NCBI GenBank assembly: GCA_009391275.1
Contig: VEXF01000008.1
Location: 1-58,133, forward strand
Reading direction: 5' to 3'
Length of the DNA: 58,133 nt
DNA from: SAR202 cluster bacterium AD-804-J14_MRT_500m
GTDB taxonomy: Bacteria; Chloroflexota; Dehalococcoidia; UBA3495; GCA-2712585
Positions 1-8,355 of the stretch are shown in pieces (positions within the stretch are counted from its first letter, which is position 1; the number at the start of each line of letters is the position of its first letter). The notes beneath the pieces are model-generated. The model did not search any database. It worked only from the letters and a program-made list of their open reading frames with translations, and had not been told where the DNA came from. Made by a program: the position numbers and the translations under genes.

Positions 1-68
1 GGCCCGTAGGCTTCTTTCCCCGTGCTGTCAAATATCGTGGCATTTTCTATGACTATGGTATCAGCCAT
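1..68 (-). CDS. Amidohydrolase (imidazolonepropionase-like), N-terminal fragment
   Basis: Only the first 22 codons are inside the window; the gene runs off the left edge. The reverse strand reads MADTIVIENATIFDSTGKEA, the usual first beta-strand of imidazolonepropionase-type metal-dependent amidohydrolases. The amidohydrolases at 12452 and 23095 begin in the same way. An AAGGAAG ribosome binding site lies about 7 bases upstream of the ATG at 66-68. The gene is divergent from the molybdenum hydroxylase gene. The substrate cannot be inferred because the metal-binding part is outside the window. Confidence 0.7.
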   Translation of the reverse strand, partial: MADTIVIENATIFDSTGKEAYG

Positions 69-393
69 GGTGAATCTTCCTTTTTGCCAGGTTTTGCGTG
101 GTAAACTTCTGCGCGTCGGAAGTATAGCAGGTAGGCCGTAAAGTGGGGAGGGTCTGACCATATCTCAGACTAAACAAGGCGATAAACGATACCATAACCT
201 TGCATTCTAATGTAGGGATTTAATATTAGGCCAAGCCAAGTTACCTGCACCTACAGTCGGCTATACATATGGCTCAACATATAAATCGAACCTAGATTAG
301 GATTCGAGAACAACTTGAAATATAGTAGGATATAGCAAGCTTGCTCTTTAATGAATCGTTGCATTCCAACCCTACAGATTACGAGGTGTAGTG
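69..393. other. Divergent intergenic region
   Basis: These 325 bases separate two divergently transcribed genes and must hold both promoters. I see no convincing ORF or RNA gene. A 12-base perfect palindrome, AGCAAGCTTGCT, lies at 334-345, about 50 bases before the start of the plus-strand gene, and could be an operator. A GAGGTG ribosome binding site at 383-388 serves the gene starting at 394. No clear -35/-10 pair was found. Confidence 0.5.
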
Positions 394-2673
394 ATGGCGA
401 AATACGAGCCCAATATAGTTCTCTCTACTAAAAAATATGAGGTTATCGGAACCCGGCCAATCCGACCCGATGGCGCTGACAAAGTGACCGGGGCGGCCAA
501 GTACGGTGCAGATTATAATCCAACGCGTTTGCTCTACGGGGCCGTTCTGCGCAGCCCGCACGCACATGCCAACATTAGAGAAATTGACACCAACGACGCT
601 GCCGCACTCCCTGGAGTACATGCGATCGTAACTCATATGGACTTCCCAACCATGGCTCTAACTCATAATGGCTCATCCTCAAACCTTGAGAGAAAACGAG
701 ACAACATCCTAGCCAGTAAAAAGGCATTGTACAAGGGGCAGCAAATCGCTGCTGTAGTAGCCGATAGTCTCCATATAGCTGAACATGCTGTCTCATTGAT
801 AAAGGTGGATTTCGAGGTCTTGGATCCGGTGCTAACTGCGCCCGATGGTGCTAAAGAAGGATCCCCACTACTTCACCAAGACCTAAAAACAACCGATCTT
901 GGCGAGCAGACTGATAAACACAGCAACGTTGCCACGCACTTTAGACATGTGATGGGAGACATAGGAAAAGGGTTCTCAGAAGCGGATGTAGTCGTAGAGA
1001 GCGAGTTCAACACGGTCACGGTACACCAGGGGTACATAGAGCCCCACAACGCAACAGCAATGTGGAACAATGATGGACGTGTAAGCGTTTGGTGCAGCAC
1101 TCAAGCGCCCTTCGAAATGCGGGATGACATCTCAGATATCCTAGACCTCCCTCCATCCAAAATCAGGGTGATACCCATGGAAATAGGTGGAGGGTTTGGT
1201 GGCAAAATAAACATCTATCTCGAGCCACTTGCGGCGATGCTTTCAAAAAAGACCGGCAGGCCGGTAAAACTGACTATGCCCAGGGCCGCCATTTTCGAAG
1301 CTACTGGGCCTACATCTGGATCTTTTATAAAAGTGAAGATAGGTGCCACTAAAGACGGGAATCTTACGGCTGGAGAAGCTTATCTTGCCTATGAAGCTGG
1401 TGCATTCCCAGGCGCACTAGTTGATGCCGGAGCTGAATGCGTTTTCGCAGCATATGATATACCTAATCAACAAATAGACGGCTATGACGTAGTGGTCAAT
1501 AAGCCAAAAGTGGCTGCATACCGGGCCCCAGGTGCGCCCAATGCAGCTTTCGCTACCGAGTCGCTTATGGATGAATTGGCACAACGTCTCAACTTAGATC
1601 CGTTGGAACTTCGTCTTAAAAATGCTGCTAAAGAAGGGACTAGGCGCGCGGTAGGACCCACCCATAGAAAAATAGGCGTTGAAGAAGTCTTGCAAGCAAT
1701 GAAGAGTCACGATCACTGGAACTCCCCACTAGAAGGACCTAACCAGGGCCGTGGCGCTGCGATTGGATATTGGTTCAACATAGGCCTAGCTTCCACCTGC
1801 ACAATAAGCGTAAAAAAGGATGGGACGGTGTCACTCGTGGAAGGAAATCCGGACATCGGGGGTAGTAGGGCATCAATCGCCATGCAAGCGGCCGAGGTCT
1901 TAGGCATACGAGCCGAAGAAGTAGTCCCTACCGTGGTAGATACGGATCTTACAGGGTTCACCGCTCTCACCGCAGGTAGCAGAACGACATTTGCCACGGG
2001 ATGGGCAGCTTACGAAGCGGCGCAAGATGTGAAAGCCCAGATGAAAGCCCGAGCGGCAGAGATCTGGGATGTCCCAGTTGATTCTGTGGAATTTAACGAC
2101 GCCGTATTTCACTCAAAGGCAGACCCCGAACTTAAGCTGACCTTCAAAGAGTTGGCAGGCCAACTTTTGGATACGGGAGGTCCGATCGTCGGCAGGGCAA
2201 CGGTCCACCCTAAAGGCGTAGGTGGTTCTGCTGCTGGGATGATAGTAGATGTTGAAGTTGATACAGAAACCGGCAAAGTTGAAATACTAAGAGTCACCGC
2301 TGTACAAGATGCGGGTAAGGCTATCCATCCTAGCTATGTTGAAGGCCAAATGCAGGGAGGAAGCGTTCAAGGTATTGGTTGGGCACTAAATGAAGAATAT
2401 TTCTACAACAATGCAGGAGAAATGGTAAACGGCTCGTTTTTGGACTACCGTATACCAACTTCGTTAGATCTTCCGATGATCGACACCGTCGTGGTAGAAG
2501 TACACAATCCCGGACATCCATTTGGTGTCCGCGGGGTGGGCGAAGCATCAATCGTACCGCCTCTTGGGGCGGTGGGTAACGCAATTTACAATGCAACAGG
2601 AGTCCGTTTAACTAACCTGCCCATGAATCCTGGGGCGGTGTTGGAAGGGTTATGGGATAAAAATAAGCATTAG
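394..2673 (+). CDS. Molybdenum hydroxylase large subunit (xanthine dehydrogenase/CoxL family)
   Basis: A 759-residue molybdopterin-binding subunit of the xanthine dehydrogenase/aldehyde oxidase family, which hydroxylates or oxidises aldehydes, N-heterocycles or CO at a Mo centre. The aldehyde oxidase a/b hammerhead-like domain occupies about residues 15-145 and the cofactor domains follow. Family motifs visible are GGGFGGK (about 265-271), AYRAPGAP (about 375-382) and RGVGEAS near the C-terminus, whose Glu (about 717) is the expected catalytic base. The AYxCSFR loop of form I CO dehydrogenase is absent, so this is not a classical CoxL. The ATG at 394 is preferred over the GTG at 391 because GAGGTG at 383-388 is better spaced. 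The [2Fe-2S] and FAD subunits that normally accompany this protein are not nearby, which is unusual. The substrate is unknown. Confidence 0.9.
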   Translation: MAKYEPNIVLSTKKYEVIGTRPIRPDGADKVTGAAKYGADYNPTRLLYGAVLRSPHAHANIREIDTNDAAALPGVHAIVTHMDFPTMALTHNGSSSNLERKRDNILASKKALYKGQQIAAVVADSLHIAEHAVSLIKVDFEVLDPVLTAPDGAKEGSPLLHQDLKTTDLGEQTDKHSNVATHFRHVMGDIGKGFSEADVVVESEFNTVTVHQGYIEPHNATAMWNNDGRVSVWCSTQAPFEMRDDISDILDLPPSKIRVIPMEIGGGFGGKINIYLEPLAAMLSKKTGRPVKLTMPRAAIFEATGPTSGSFIKVKIGATKDGNLTAGEAYLAYEAGAFPGALVDAGAECVFAAYDIPNQQIDGYDVVVNKPKVAAYRAPGAPNAAFATESLMDELAQRLNLDPLELRLKNAAKEGTRRAVGPTHRKIGVEEVLQAMKSHDHWNSPLEGPNQGRGAAIGYWFNIGLASTCTISVKKDGTVSLVEGNPDIGGSRASIAMQAAEVLGIRAEEVVPTVVDTDLTGFTALTAGSRTTFATGWAAYEAAQDVKAQMKARAAEIWDVPVDSVEFNDAVFHSKADPELKLTFKELAGQLLDTGGPIVGRATVHPKGVGGSAAGMIVDVEVDTETGKVEILRVTAVQDAGKAIHPSYVEGQMQGGSVQGIGWALNEEYFYNNAGEMVNGSFLDYRIPTSLDLPMIDTVVVEVHNPGHPFGVRGVGEASIVPPLGAVGNAIYNATGVRLTNLPMNPGAVLEGLWDKNKH

Positions 2674-2868
2674 AACCTTTATATCAGGCACCTATGTAAA
2701 TAGCCTGATCACTGTCGGCGAGACGACTAAGTGTACGAAAGTTTGCATGACTATACCTAGCAGAATTTCTGGTTGGGCCTCGTCCCGTTAGCTTTCCTTA
2801 TACCAACACGCGATACCTTTACGAAACAAGATTAGTGTACTGCCAAAAATGATATACGGGAGGACAAT

Positions 2869-3825
2869 ATGAGCGACCAAAAAGTCGGTGTAGCAGCAAT
2901 GGGAGGGGATGCGAAAACTGTATTATCGCGGATCCAAGATCTAGAGCGCCATGGAATTGAAGTAGCCTGGCTGACCACGGGAGGAGCAGGCGTAGATGCC
3001 ATGTCAATTTTTTCAGCGGCGGCAGCAACGACAGACAAGATTCTAATGGGAACATGCATCGTACCGACGTTTCCAAGACACCCGATAGTTACAGCACAGC
3101 AGGTGCAAGTTGTGGCGAATATCGCCCCTGGACGATTTCGCCTTGGACTAGGACCAAGTCACAGGCCGACGATGAAAGGCATGTTTGGTGTCGACTTCCA
3201 CACACCTCTAACTAACCTAAAGGAATACGTATATGTAGTTCGAACATTGCTTGAAAGAGGATCTGTGGATTTCGATGGAAGCCATTATCAAGCTCACGCA
3301 CGAATACCCGAGCCGGTGAAAGGCGTACCAATTATGGCATCGGCTCTCCGAACCAGATCATATGAATTTTGCGGAGCAGAAGCTGACGGTGCAATAAGCT
3401 GGGTGTCACCATACCAGTTCTTGAGAGACACAGCCTTGCCGGTAATGCGTGCTGCGGCGGAAGCAGCAGGCAGGCCCACACCACCTCTTGTTGCTCACGT
3501 TCCAATCTGTGTAAGCGATGATTCTTCGAAAGTTCGGACGGCGGCCAGGGAACAACTGGCGACCTACCCGCGTCTGCCGTTCTACGCCAATATGTTCGCA
3601 GCGGCAGGATTCCCGGAAGCCGTAGAAACAAACTCTTGGAGCGATGGAATGATCGATGCGGTGGTCCTCCACGGGTCAGAATATGAAGTAGCAGATCGGA
3701 TCAAAGATATATTCGACTACGGAATTGGAGAAATCATAGCCCACGTAGTATCAGTTGGAGACGAAAAAGAGACGTGGGAAAGGTCTGTTAGCCTCTTGGC
3801 TGAGGTTTCTAAAAGCCTTACCTAA
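2869..3825 (+). CDS. LLM-class flavin-dependent oxidoreductase
   Basis: A 318-residue TIM-barrel protein of the bacterial luciferase-like family. These enzymes use FMN or F420 for monooxygenation or hydride transfer. Seen in the sequence: the N-terminal beta-strand with KVGVAAMGG, the GTCIVPTFPRHPI segment (family strand with a TP.RHP-type turn), PGRFRLGLGPSH (the GR..LGLG phosphate-binding region) and a C-terminal DYGIGEIIAH strand. Length fits F420-dependent members of the family (300-350). A strong GGGAGGA ribosome binding site at 2858-2864 supports the ATG. It follows the Mo-hydroxylase gene by 195 bases and precedes an FAH-family gene. Whether the cofactor is FMN or F420 cannot be told from sequence alone. 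Confidence 0.85.
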   Translation: MSDQKVGVAAMGGDAKTVLSRIQDLERHGIEVAWLTTGGAGVDAMSIFSAAAATTDKILMGTCIVPTFPRHPIVTAQQVQVVANIAPGRFRLGLGPSHRPTMKGMFGVDFHTPLTNLKEYVYVVRTLLERGSVDFDGSHYQAHARIPEPVKGVPIMASALRTRSYEFCGAEADGAISWVSPYQFLRDTALPVMRAAAEAAGRPTPPLVAHVPICVSDDSSKVRTAAREQLATYPRLPFYANMFAAAGFPEAVETNSWSDGMIDAVVLHGSEYEVADRIKDIFDYGIGEIIAHVVSVGDEKETWERSVSLLAEVSKSLT

Positions 3826-3977
3826 GGGAACATGTGACACATTTCAAGATATATGGCACGAGCAATAGGACCACGGCACATCAATTCCTAACTAGAGAAG
3901 GTCTGAATACATCTGGGTATTTGAACACATATTCGCACAACCACGGTTGAGATCTGTGATTAATAGAGGAGATCAGC

Positions 3978-4967
3978 ATGAAATTAGCAACGTTCCAAGT
4001 ATCTACACCTATAGGAAGGTTTAACCGCATTGGAGCAGTACAAGCTGCCAGCACATTGATAGATCTCACCTCATCATACGCAGCACTAAAATTACATGAA
4101 GGCGAAGATAACCCATATCCACTCACCGAAGCTCTTGCTCCACCAGATATGAAACGATTCATCGAAGCTGGCCCAACAGCTCTCCTAGAAGCTGAAAGAT
4201 CCGTCGATTTTATCCTGAGCCAGAATCCTGAATCAACGATTACAGGACCGCGTGGAGAATCCTTGATTTTTAAGATGTCTGACGTAACACTACAGCCACC
4301 GCTGACCAATGCCAATTCCCTACGTGATTTTATTCTGTTCGAAGGACATTTCAGGCGCTCATATGACGCTTTGGGTATAGAACCTCCAGAAGTCTGGTAC
4401 CGAATGCCAATCTATTACAAGGGGAATGCTTCATCCGTTATAGGGCACGACCAAGAGCTAACTTGGCCTAGCTACACTGAAAAGTTGGACTATGAGTTAG
4501 AAATGGGTTGCATCATCGGGAAGACAGGGCGCAATGTTTCTCTTGATGAAGCTTCAGATTACATTTTTGGCTTCACATGCCTTAACGATTTCAGCGCACG
4601 CGACATACAGATGGATGAGATGAGTGCGAAATTAGGTCCAGCGAAAGGCAAAGATTTTGGTACTGCAATCGGGCCATGGATCGTTACCAAAGACGAAATA
4701 GGCGACTATCACTCTCTAGATATGATTGCAAGAATCAATGGTGAAGTTTGGTCGAAAGGCAATTGCGGGGATATGCATCATTCCTGGGAGCGAATGATCC
4801 AACATGTGTCGATGGAAGAGACAATTTATCCCACAGATATCTTGGGGTCTGGAACGGCTAATAAGGGATGCGGAATCGAACTAAATCGCTGGATTCAGCC
4901 GGGTGACGAAGTAGAACTTGAGATAGAAAAAGTTGGCGTGCTGAGAAACCGTGTGGTGAGAATGTGA
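3978..4967 (+). CDS. Fumarylacetoacetate hydrolase family protein
   Basis: A 329-residue FAH-superfamily enzyme, a group that cleaves C-C bonds, decarboxylates or hydrates acylpyruvate-like products of ring cleavage. The metal-binding residues are visible: the Y-E-L-E segment (E173, E175) and D204 in CLNDFSARD. KGKDFGTAIGPW and the C-terminal region GSGTANKGCGIELN also fit the family. Length is at the longer end (220-330), consistent with the extra N-terminal domain. AGAGGAGA ends 6 bases before the ATG. The gene lies 152 bases after an LLM monooxygenase, consistent with processing the product of an oxidative ring-opening (inference). The exact reaction is unknown. Confidence 0.88.
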   Translation: MKLATFQVSTPIGRFNRIGAVQAASTLIDLTSSYAALKLHEGEDNPYPLTEALAPPDMKRFIEAGPTALLEAERSVDFILSQNPESTITGPRGESLIFKMSDVTLQPPLTNANSLRDFILFEGHFRRSYDALGIEPPEVWYRMPIYYKGNASSVIGHDQELTWPSYTEKLDYELEMGCIIGKTGRNVSLDEASDYIFGFTCLNDFSARDIQMDEMSAKLGPAKGKDFGTAIGPWIVTKDEIGDYHSLDMIARINGEVWSKGNCGDMHHSWERMIQHVSMEETIYPTDILGSGTANKGCGIELNRWIQPGDEVELEIEKVGVLRNRVVRM

Positions 4968-5181
4968 TCATTGCTATCAACCATTCTAGTCTTCCTGTAA
5001 ACATATTCTGGCATTAACTACATCCATTGCACGCCACATAAAAAATCCTGCCAATAAGGACTCAAGGATCTATCAGAACCGCAAACGTATCTCATCTCGA
5101 AAGCGCGGATACTGAAGATCTATACGAGACCGTCCGCATCTCACAGATTAGCTTTACGCAATCTATCCCATCAGACTAGGA

Positions 5182-6540
5182 CTATTTTTTAGCTAACAAG
5201 TCATATGCAAGGGCCAGCATGATTTTAGTGCCACTGAAGAGGCTTTTTATATCTATGGATTCGTCTGTCCCATGATATTTGGTCAAGTTAAGGTTATCCT
5301 CGGGATGGAATCCATTGTATCCATATACCAACATACCCTTAGGACGGAGCAGTCGCGAGTCTGTAAATCCTGTGGTCAATGCTGGAATAAAATTCAGATC
5401 ATCCCGCCCAAGACTTATGCGAGTGGCTTCCTTCAAAGCATCTGCAAATTCATTGTCGTACGGTGAATTATTAGATATCGACATATAATCAATCTCAATA
5501 TCTAACCCTTCCACTCCTTCGAAAAGATCTTCGAGCTGTTGTCGTAAGTAGCCGTCATCCTGATGAGGCAACGTCCGGACATCGCATACAAGTTCTATGG
5601 TTTCCGGTACGCTGTTTGACTTGATGCCTCCACTAATAATAGTAGGAGTCAAAGTCATCCTTGAAAGGGCGCGGAGGAAGGTGGCTACTTGTTGGTTACT
5701 TGGCTCAACATCCGCGATAATTTTGTCGATATTTTCGGGGGTAGGTACATCTTCAATCGCTAGAGTTGGTAGATGCTCAAATAACGACGCTGAAGTATCT
5801 CGGGTGGCATCATAGCTCTCTATACGCTTTAAAACTTCCGCTAACCTATAGCTGGCGTTTAATCCCAGCCATGGAGTGGAAGCATGGGCACTCGTACCTC
5901 TCACCGTAATTTTTACCTCCAAGCGCCCTTTCTCCCCTACACCTACTAGGTACGTGGTAGCACCAGCGATGTTAAAGAACGTTCCACCACCTTCGTTTAC
6001 GGCATATGAGGCTTTAATTTTTTCGAAATGGTTATCAGCTAACCATCCAAATCCGTAACGGCCTCCATGTTCCTCATCAGCGCCGGCGCATAGAACTAGA
6101 TCGTCGGTAAGTGGAACGGCGTTCGTCTTTAGTATTCTCGTTGCCATCATTTGACATGCCATAAGTCCTTTGCAATCAGATGCACCGCGACCATATATAC
6201 GGCCTCCAGAGATTTCTGCACCAAATGGAGGGTAATTCCACTTTGTTTCGTCCTCCACTGGCACCACATCCGTGTGTGACATAAAAAGAAGTTTCGCATT
6301 CCCCGAACTTCCAAGTATACGTGCGATAAGATTACCTCGGTTTGGATCCCTGCTCAAAATTTCAGATACTATGCCATTTTTGGCCAGCCAATCCTTTGCA
6401 TATTCACAGACAGGGGTTTCATCACCAGTAGGCATGTACCCAGTGTTAACTGAAGGGATGCGAACCAGATCTCGGTGTAAGGCAATCAGATCTTCGCCTT
6501 GAGCATCTACCTGAGCTAACAGTTCGTCTAGTTGAGCCAT
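5182..6540 (-). CDS. M20 family metallopeptidase (ArgE/DapE/CPG2-like)
   Basis: A 452-residue di-zinc hydrolase of peptidase family M20, which removes acyl, carbamoyl or amino acid groups by amide hydrolysis. Metal and catalytic residues are in place: H89-x-D91 in SHTDVVP, D122 in GRGASDCKG, the E156-E157 pair in GADEEHGG and a C-terminal His in FHPEDN. The dimerisation insert sits between about 205 and 320. No signal peptide is seen, so it is probably cytoplasmic. AGGTGAAGAAGA precedes the ATG at 6538-6540. The 15-bp inverted repeat at 6619-6664 lies about 80 bases upstream. M20 members with acetylornithine, succinyl-diaminopimelate or N-carbamoyl substrates look alike, so the substrate is open. 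Confidence 0.9.
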   Translation of the reverse strand: MAQLDELLAQVDAQGEDLIALHRDLVRIPSVNTGYMPTGDETPVCEYAKDWLAKNGIVSEILSRDPNRGNLIARILGSSGNAKLLFMSHTDVVPVEDETKWNYPPFGAEISGGRIYGRGASDCKGLMACQMMATRILKTNAVPLTDDLVLCAGADEEHGGRYGFGWLADNHFEKIKASYAVNEGGGTFFNIAGATTYLVGVGEKGRLEVKITVRGTSAHASTPWLGLNASYRLAEVLKRIESYDATRDTSASLFEHLPTLAIEDVPTPENIDKIIADVEPSNQQVATFLRALSRMTLTPTIISGGIKSNSVPETIELVCDVRTLPHQDDGYLRQQLEDLFEGVEGLDIEIDYMSISNNSPYDNEFADALKEATRISLGRDDLNFIPALTTGFTDSRLLRPKGMLVYGYNGFHPEDNLNLTKYHGTDESIDIKSLFSGTKIMLALAYDLLAKK

Positions 6541-6848
6541 TCTTCTTCACCTTTTAACACGGATATTGAGATTAGTATGCGTAAAGAGAAGAACGTTGTC
6601 TAGGGCAGCCAGATGACAAATTTCTAACACCCTACATGCCCAAGCAATCAGGGTGTTAGAAATTCACCCGTCCTTTCCAATTGTAAGTTATCGCTATTGG
6701 CGCTAAAGATCCAAAATTTCTCAGATGGACAGAAATTAAGGTCAAACTTGGCAGCAGACTCTAATTCTGGTTAGTTTGTCTTTGATTTCTCAAACTAATA
6801 CGTCCTTTCTCATCCCGAGAATTGATGGTCCATATCTGATCGGGTGTA
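6541..6848. other. Intergenic region with a 15-bp inverted repeat
   Basis: 308 bases between the start of the M20 peptidase gene and the end of the repeat-protein gene, both on the minus strand. It should hold the M20 promoter. Its one clear structure is the inverted repeat at 6619-6664. No credible gene was found; an open plus-strand frame at its right side runs antisense into the repeat protein and has no family features. Confidence 0.5.
6619..6664. repeat. Perfect 15-bp inverted repeat
   Basis: The left arm AATTTCTAACACCCT (6619-6633) and right arm AGGGTGTTAGAAATT (6650-6664) are exact reverse complements, separated by 16 bases. It lies about 80 bases upstream of the M20 start and about 185 bases beyond the stop of the repeat-protein gene, both read on the minus strand. 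There is no U-run after either arm, so an operator or mRNA-stabilising hairpin is as likely as a terminator. Confidence 0.75.
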
Positions 6849-7589
6849 TCAACTGTCCTGATCTCGTAACAAAAGATTATGGTTATAAGAAGCTTTTTGT
6901 GCAGCTTCGAATCCTTCAGACGTATTACTTAGCTTTCCAAGTTGTTCAGCGATTCCATAGTAAACTTTGGCGCTATCATAATTGTCGTCTTGACTTAAAA
7001 GCAGGCCTAGTCCAAAGGCTGATTTAGCCGCTGCTTCATACCCCGCACCAGACTCGCTTTTACGACCTAGGTCCACCCCATATCTATATGACTGAGAAGC
7101 TTCTGAGTATTTTCCTGCATCCTCCAACAAAAGTCCTAAATTAAAAGCGGCGACGGCCGCCGCCTCGCGTCCCACTTGTGTTTCACTGCGCCGTCCCAAC
7201 TCCAGTGCGTCAATATAAGCAGCCGCAGCGGATCCAGTATCACCTAAATCTGAAGCCAAAGCGGCAAGGTTAAAAGATGCCTGGGCACCGGTTTCTAATC
7301 CTTCGGCCGTGCCGGCACGACGGCCCAATTTCTGCGCGGTTTGATAAGACGCCCGATCTACCCCAGATATAGGAGAATCAGCTTGCATCAAGGCAAGTGC
7401 AAATGCGGCTTTGGCCGCAGCTTCTAGTTCAAAAGGTAAATCTGTAGAACTACCAAGCTCAACCGCATGGCGATATGAACGTTTTGCGCTCGAAACATCC
7501 CCTGCATTTTGGTTCCTCACAGCTGACTCTAATTCAATGGCAGCGGTGATGCCAGATTCTGGAATCGATTGTTGGTCTTGCGTCGTCAA
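6849..7589 (-). CDS. Tandem 43-residue helical repeat protein (TPR/Sel1-like)
   Basis: About 246 residues made almost entirely of a repeat with an exact 43-residue period. Three good copies each begin with an E-A-A/E-T-G-type start and run through AAFNLGLLL-like and AxxLGRR/K segments. A fourth also fits the period, one degenerate copy precedes them and a truncated copy ends the protein. This resembles TPR or Sel1 solenoids (helix-turn-helix protein-binding scaffolds), but a uniform 43-residue unit is longer than the classical 34-residue TPR. The start is uncertain. I chose TTG at 7587-7589 (AGGA about 9 bases upstream) because the frame before it is not repeat-like. An in-frame ATG at 7682 is the alternative and would add a hydrophobic stretch. 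It is divergent from the SnoaL-like gene. The binding partner is unknown. Confidence 0.65.
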   Translation of the reverse strand: MTTQDQQSIPESGITAAIELESAVRNQNAGDVSSAKRSYRHAVELGSSTDLPFELEAAAKAAFALALMQADSPISGVDRASYQTAQKLGRRAGTAEGLETGAQASFNLAALASDLGDTGSAAAAYIDALELGRRSETQVGREAAAVAAFNLGLLLEDAGKYSEASQSYRYGVDLGRKSESGAGYEAAAKSAFGLGLLLSQDDNYDSAKVYYGIAEQLGKLSNTSEGFEAAQKASYNHNLLLRDQDS

Positions 7590-7748
7590 TATCAGCAGTC
7601 CTATTAAATGGATCTCAAGTCTAAACCCTAAAAGGGTTATACAACAATCAAGGAATTCGCCAACCAAACGGGGTCTCGACAAGGTTACTGGGCAATGATA
7701 CGCTCCACCGCTAATCGCATGACACCATCTGGCCAGAAGGAGAAAACT

Positions 7749-8219
7749 ATGACAACAGAGTCTATTCTAAAAAGACTACAAGCTCTCGAAGACGTAGAGG
7801 ACATCAAACGTCTCAAGGCTCAATACTGCAACTATTGCGATCAACCATTTAACGCCGATGCCTTGATAAAATTGTTTGCGGACGACGCCGTCTGGGAAGC
7901 AGATGGTATCGGGCGTTTTGAAGGAACAGATGCGATCTACGGGTTTTTTAAGAACATCACTGAACGATTGACCTTCGCAGTGCACTACGTCATGAATCCT
8001 ATCATCGATGTACAAGGGAACACAGCACAAGGCTATTGGTATCTTTGGGAACCCGGTACGATCAAAGGACGTGACGCCATCTGGATTTCAGGAAGTTACA
8101 CTGATGAATATCAGAAGTTAAACGGGGTTTGGAAATTTAAAAACGTCCATCTAGACTGGTTCTTCCGAGCATCCGTAGAAAAGGGATGGGCTGAAGACAG
8201 AATGGCAACGTTCGACTAG
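7749..8219 (+). CDS. SnoaL-like / nuclear transport factor 2-fold protein
   Basis: A 156-residue protein with the NTF2-like cone fold of the SnoaL_4 type. The first helix (ILKRLQALEDVEDIKRLKAQY), LIKLFADDAVWEADG and FEGTDAIYGFF are typical. Members of this fold act as small isomerases, hydratases, dehydratases or ligand-binding proteins. Helix 1 is followed by the strand-rich half ending in KFKNVHLDWFF. AAGGAG at 7737-7742, six bases before the ATG, fixes this start over earlier in-frame codons. The gene stands alone and ends before a strong terminator at 8286-8323. The ligand is unknown. Confidence 0.8.
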   Translation: MTTESILKRLQALEDVEDIKRLKAQYCNYCDQPFNADALIKLFADDAVWEADGIGRFEGTDAIYGFFKNITERLTFAVHYVMNPIIDVQGNTAQGYWYLWEPGTIKGRDAIWISGSYTDEYQKLNGVWKFKNVHLDWFFRASVEKGWAEDRMATFD

Positions 8220-8285
8220 GAATAACCTGTTTTCAAAAATTTAGTCGCATATATAAATCAGACGTTCGACATTAAACTAATGACT

Positions 8286-8323
8286 AAAGCGCGGAGGCGC
8301 GATCGATTGTGCCTCCGCGCTTT
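8286..8323 (+). terminator. Rho-independent terminator
   Basis: A perfect 13-bp stem (AAAGCGCGGAGGC at 8286-8298 with GCCTCCGCGCTTT at 8311-8323) with a 12-base loop, followed by a T-run ending at 8326. It ends transcription of the SnoaL-like gene. The gene on the other strand ends at 8356, so the hairpin may serve both converging genes, though the T-run on that side is short. Confidence 0.88.
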
Positions 8324-8355
8324 TTTATACATGGTCTAGTAACGAGGAATTGCAG

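Noticed and set aside
394..2673. CO dehydrogenase form I (CoxL)
   Set aside because: The AYxCSFR active-site loop is absent; AYRAPGAP is found instead, as in other molybdenum hydroxylases.
2683..2709. Inverted repeat ATCAGGC/GCCTGAT after the Mo-hydroxylase gene, as a terminator
   Set aside because: The 7-bp stem has a 13-base loop and no T-run follows; too weak to call.
6776..7027. Small plus-strand gene antisense to the repeat protein
   Set aside because: It overlaps the repeat protein coding region, has no good ribosome binding site and shows no family features.
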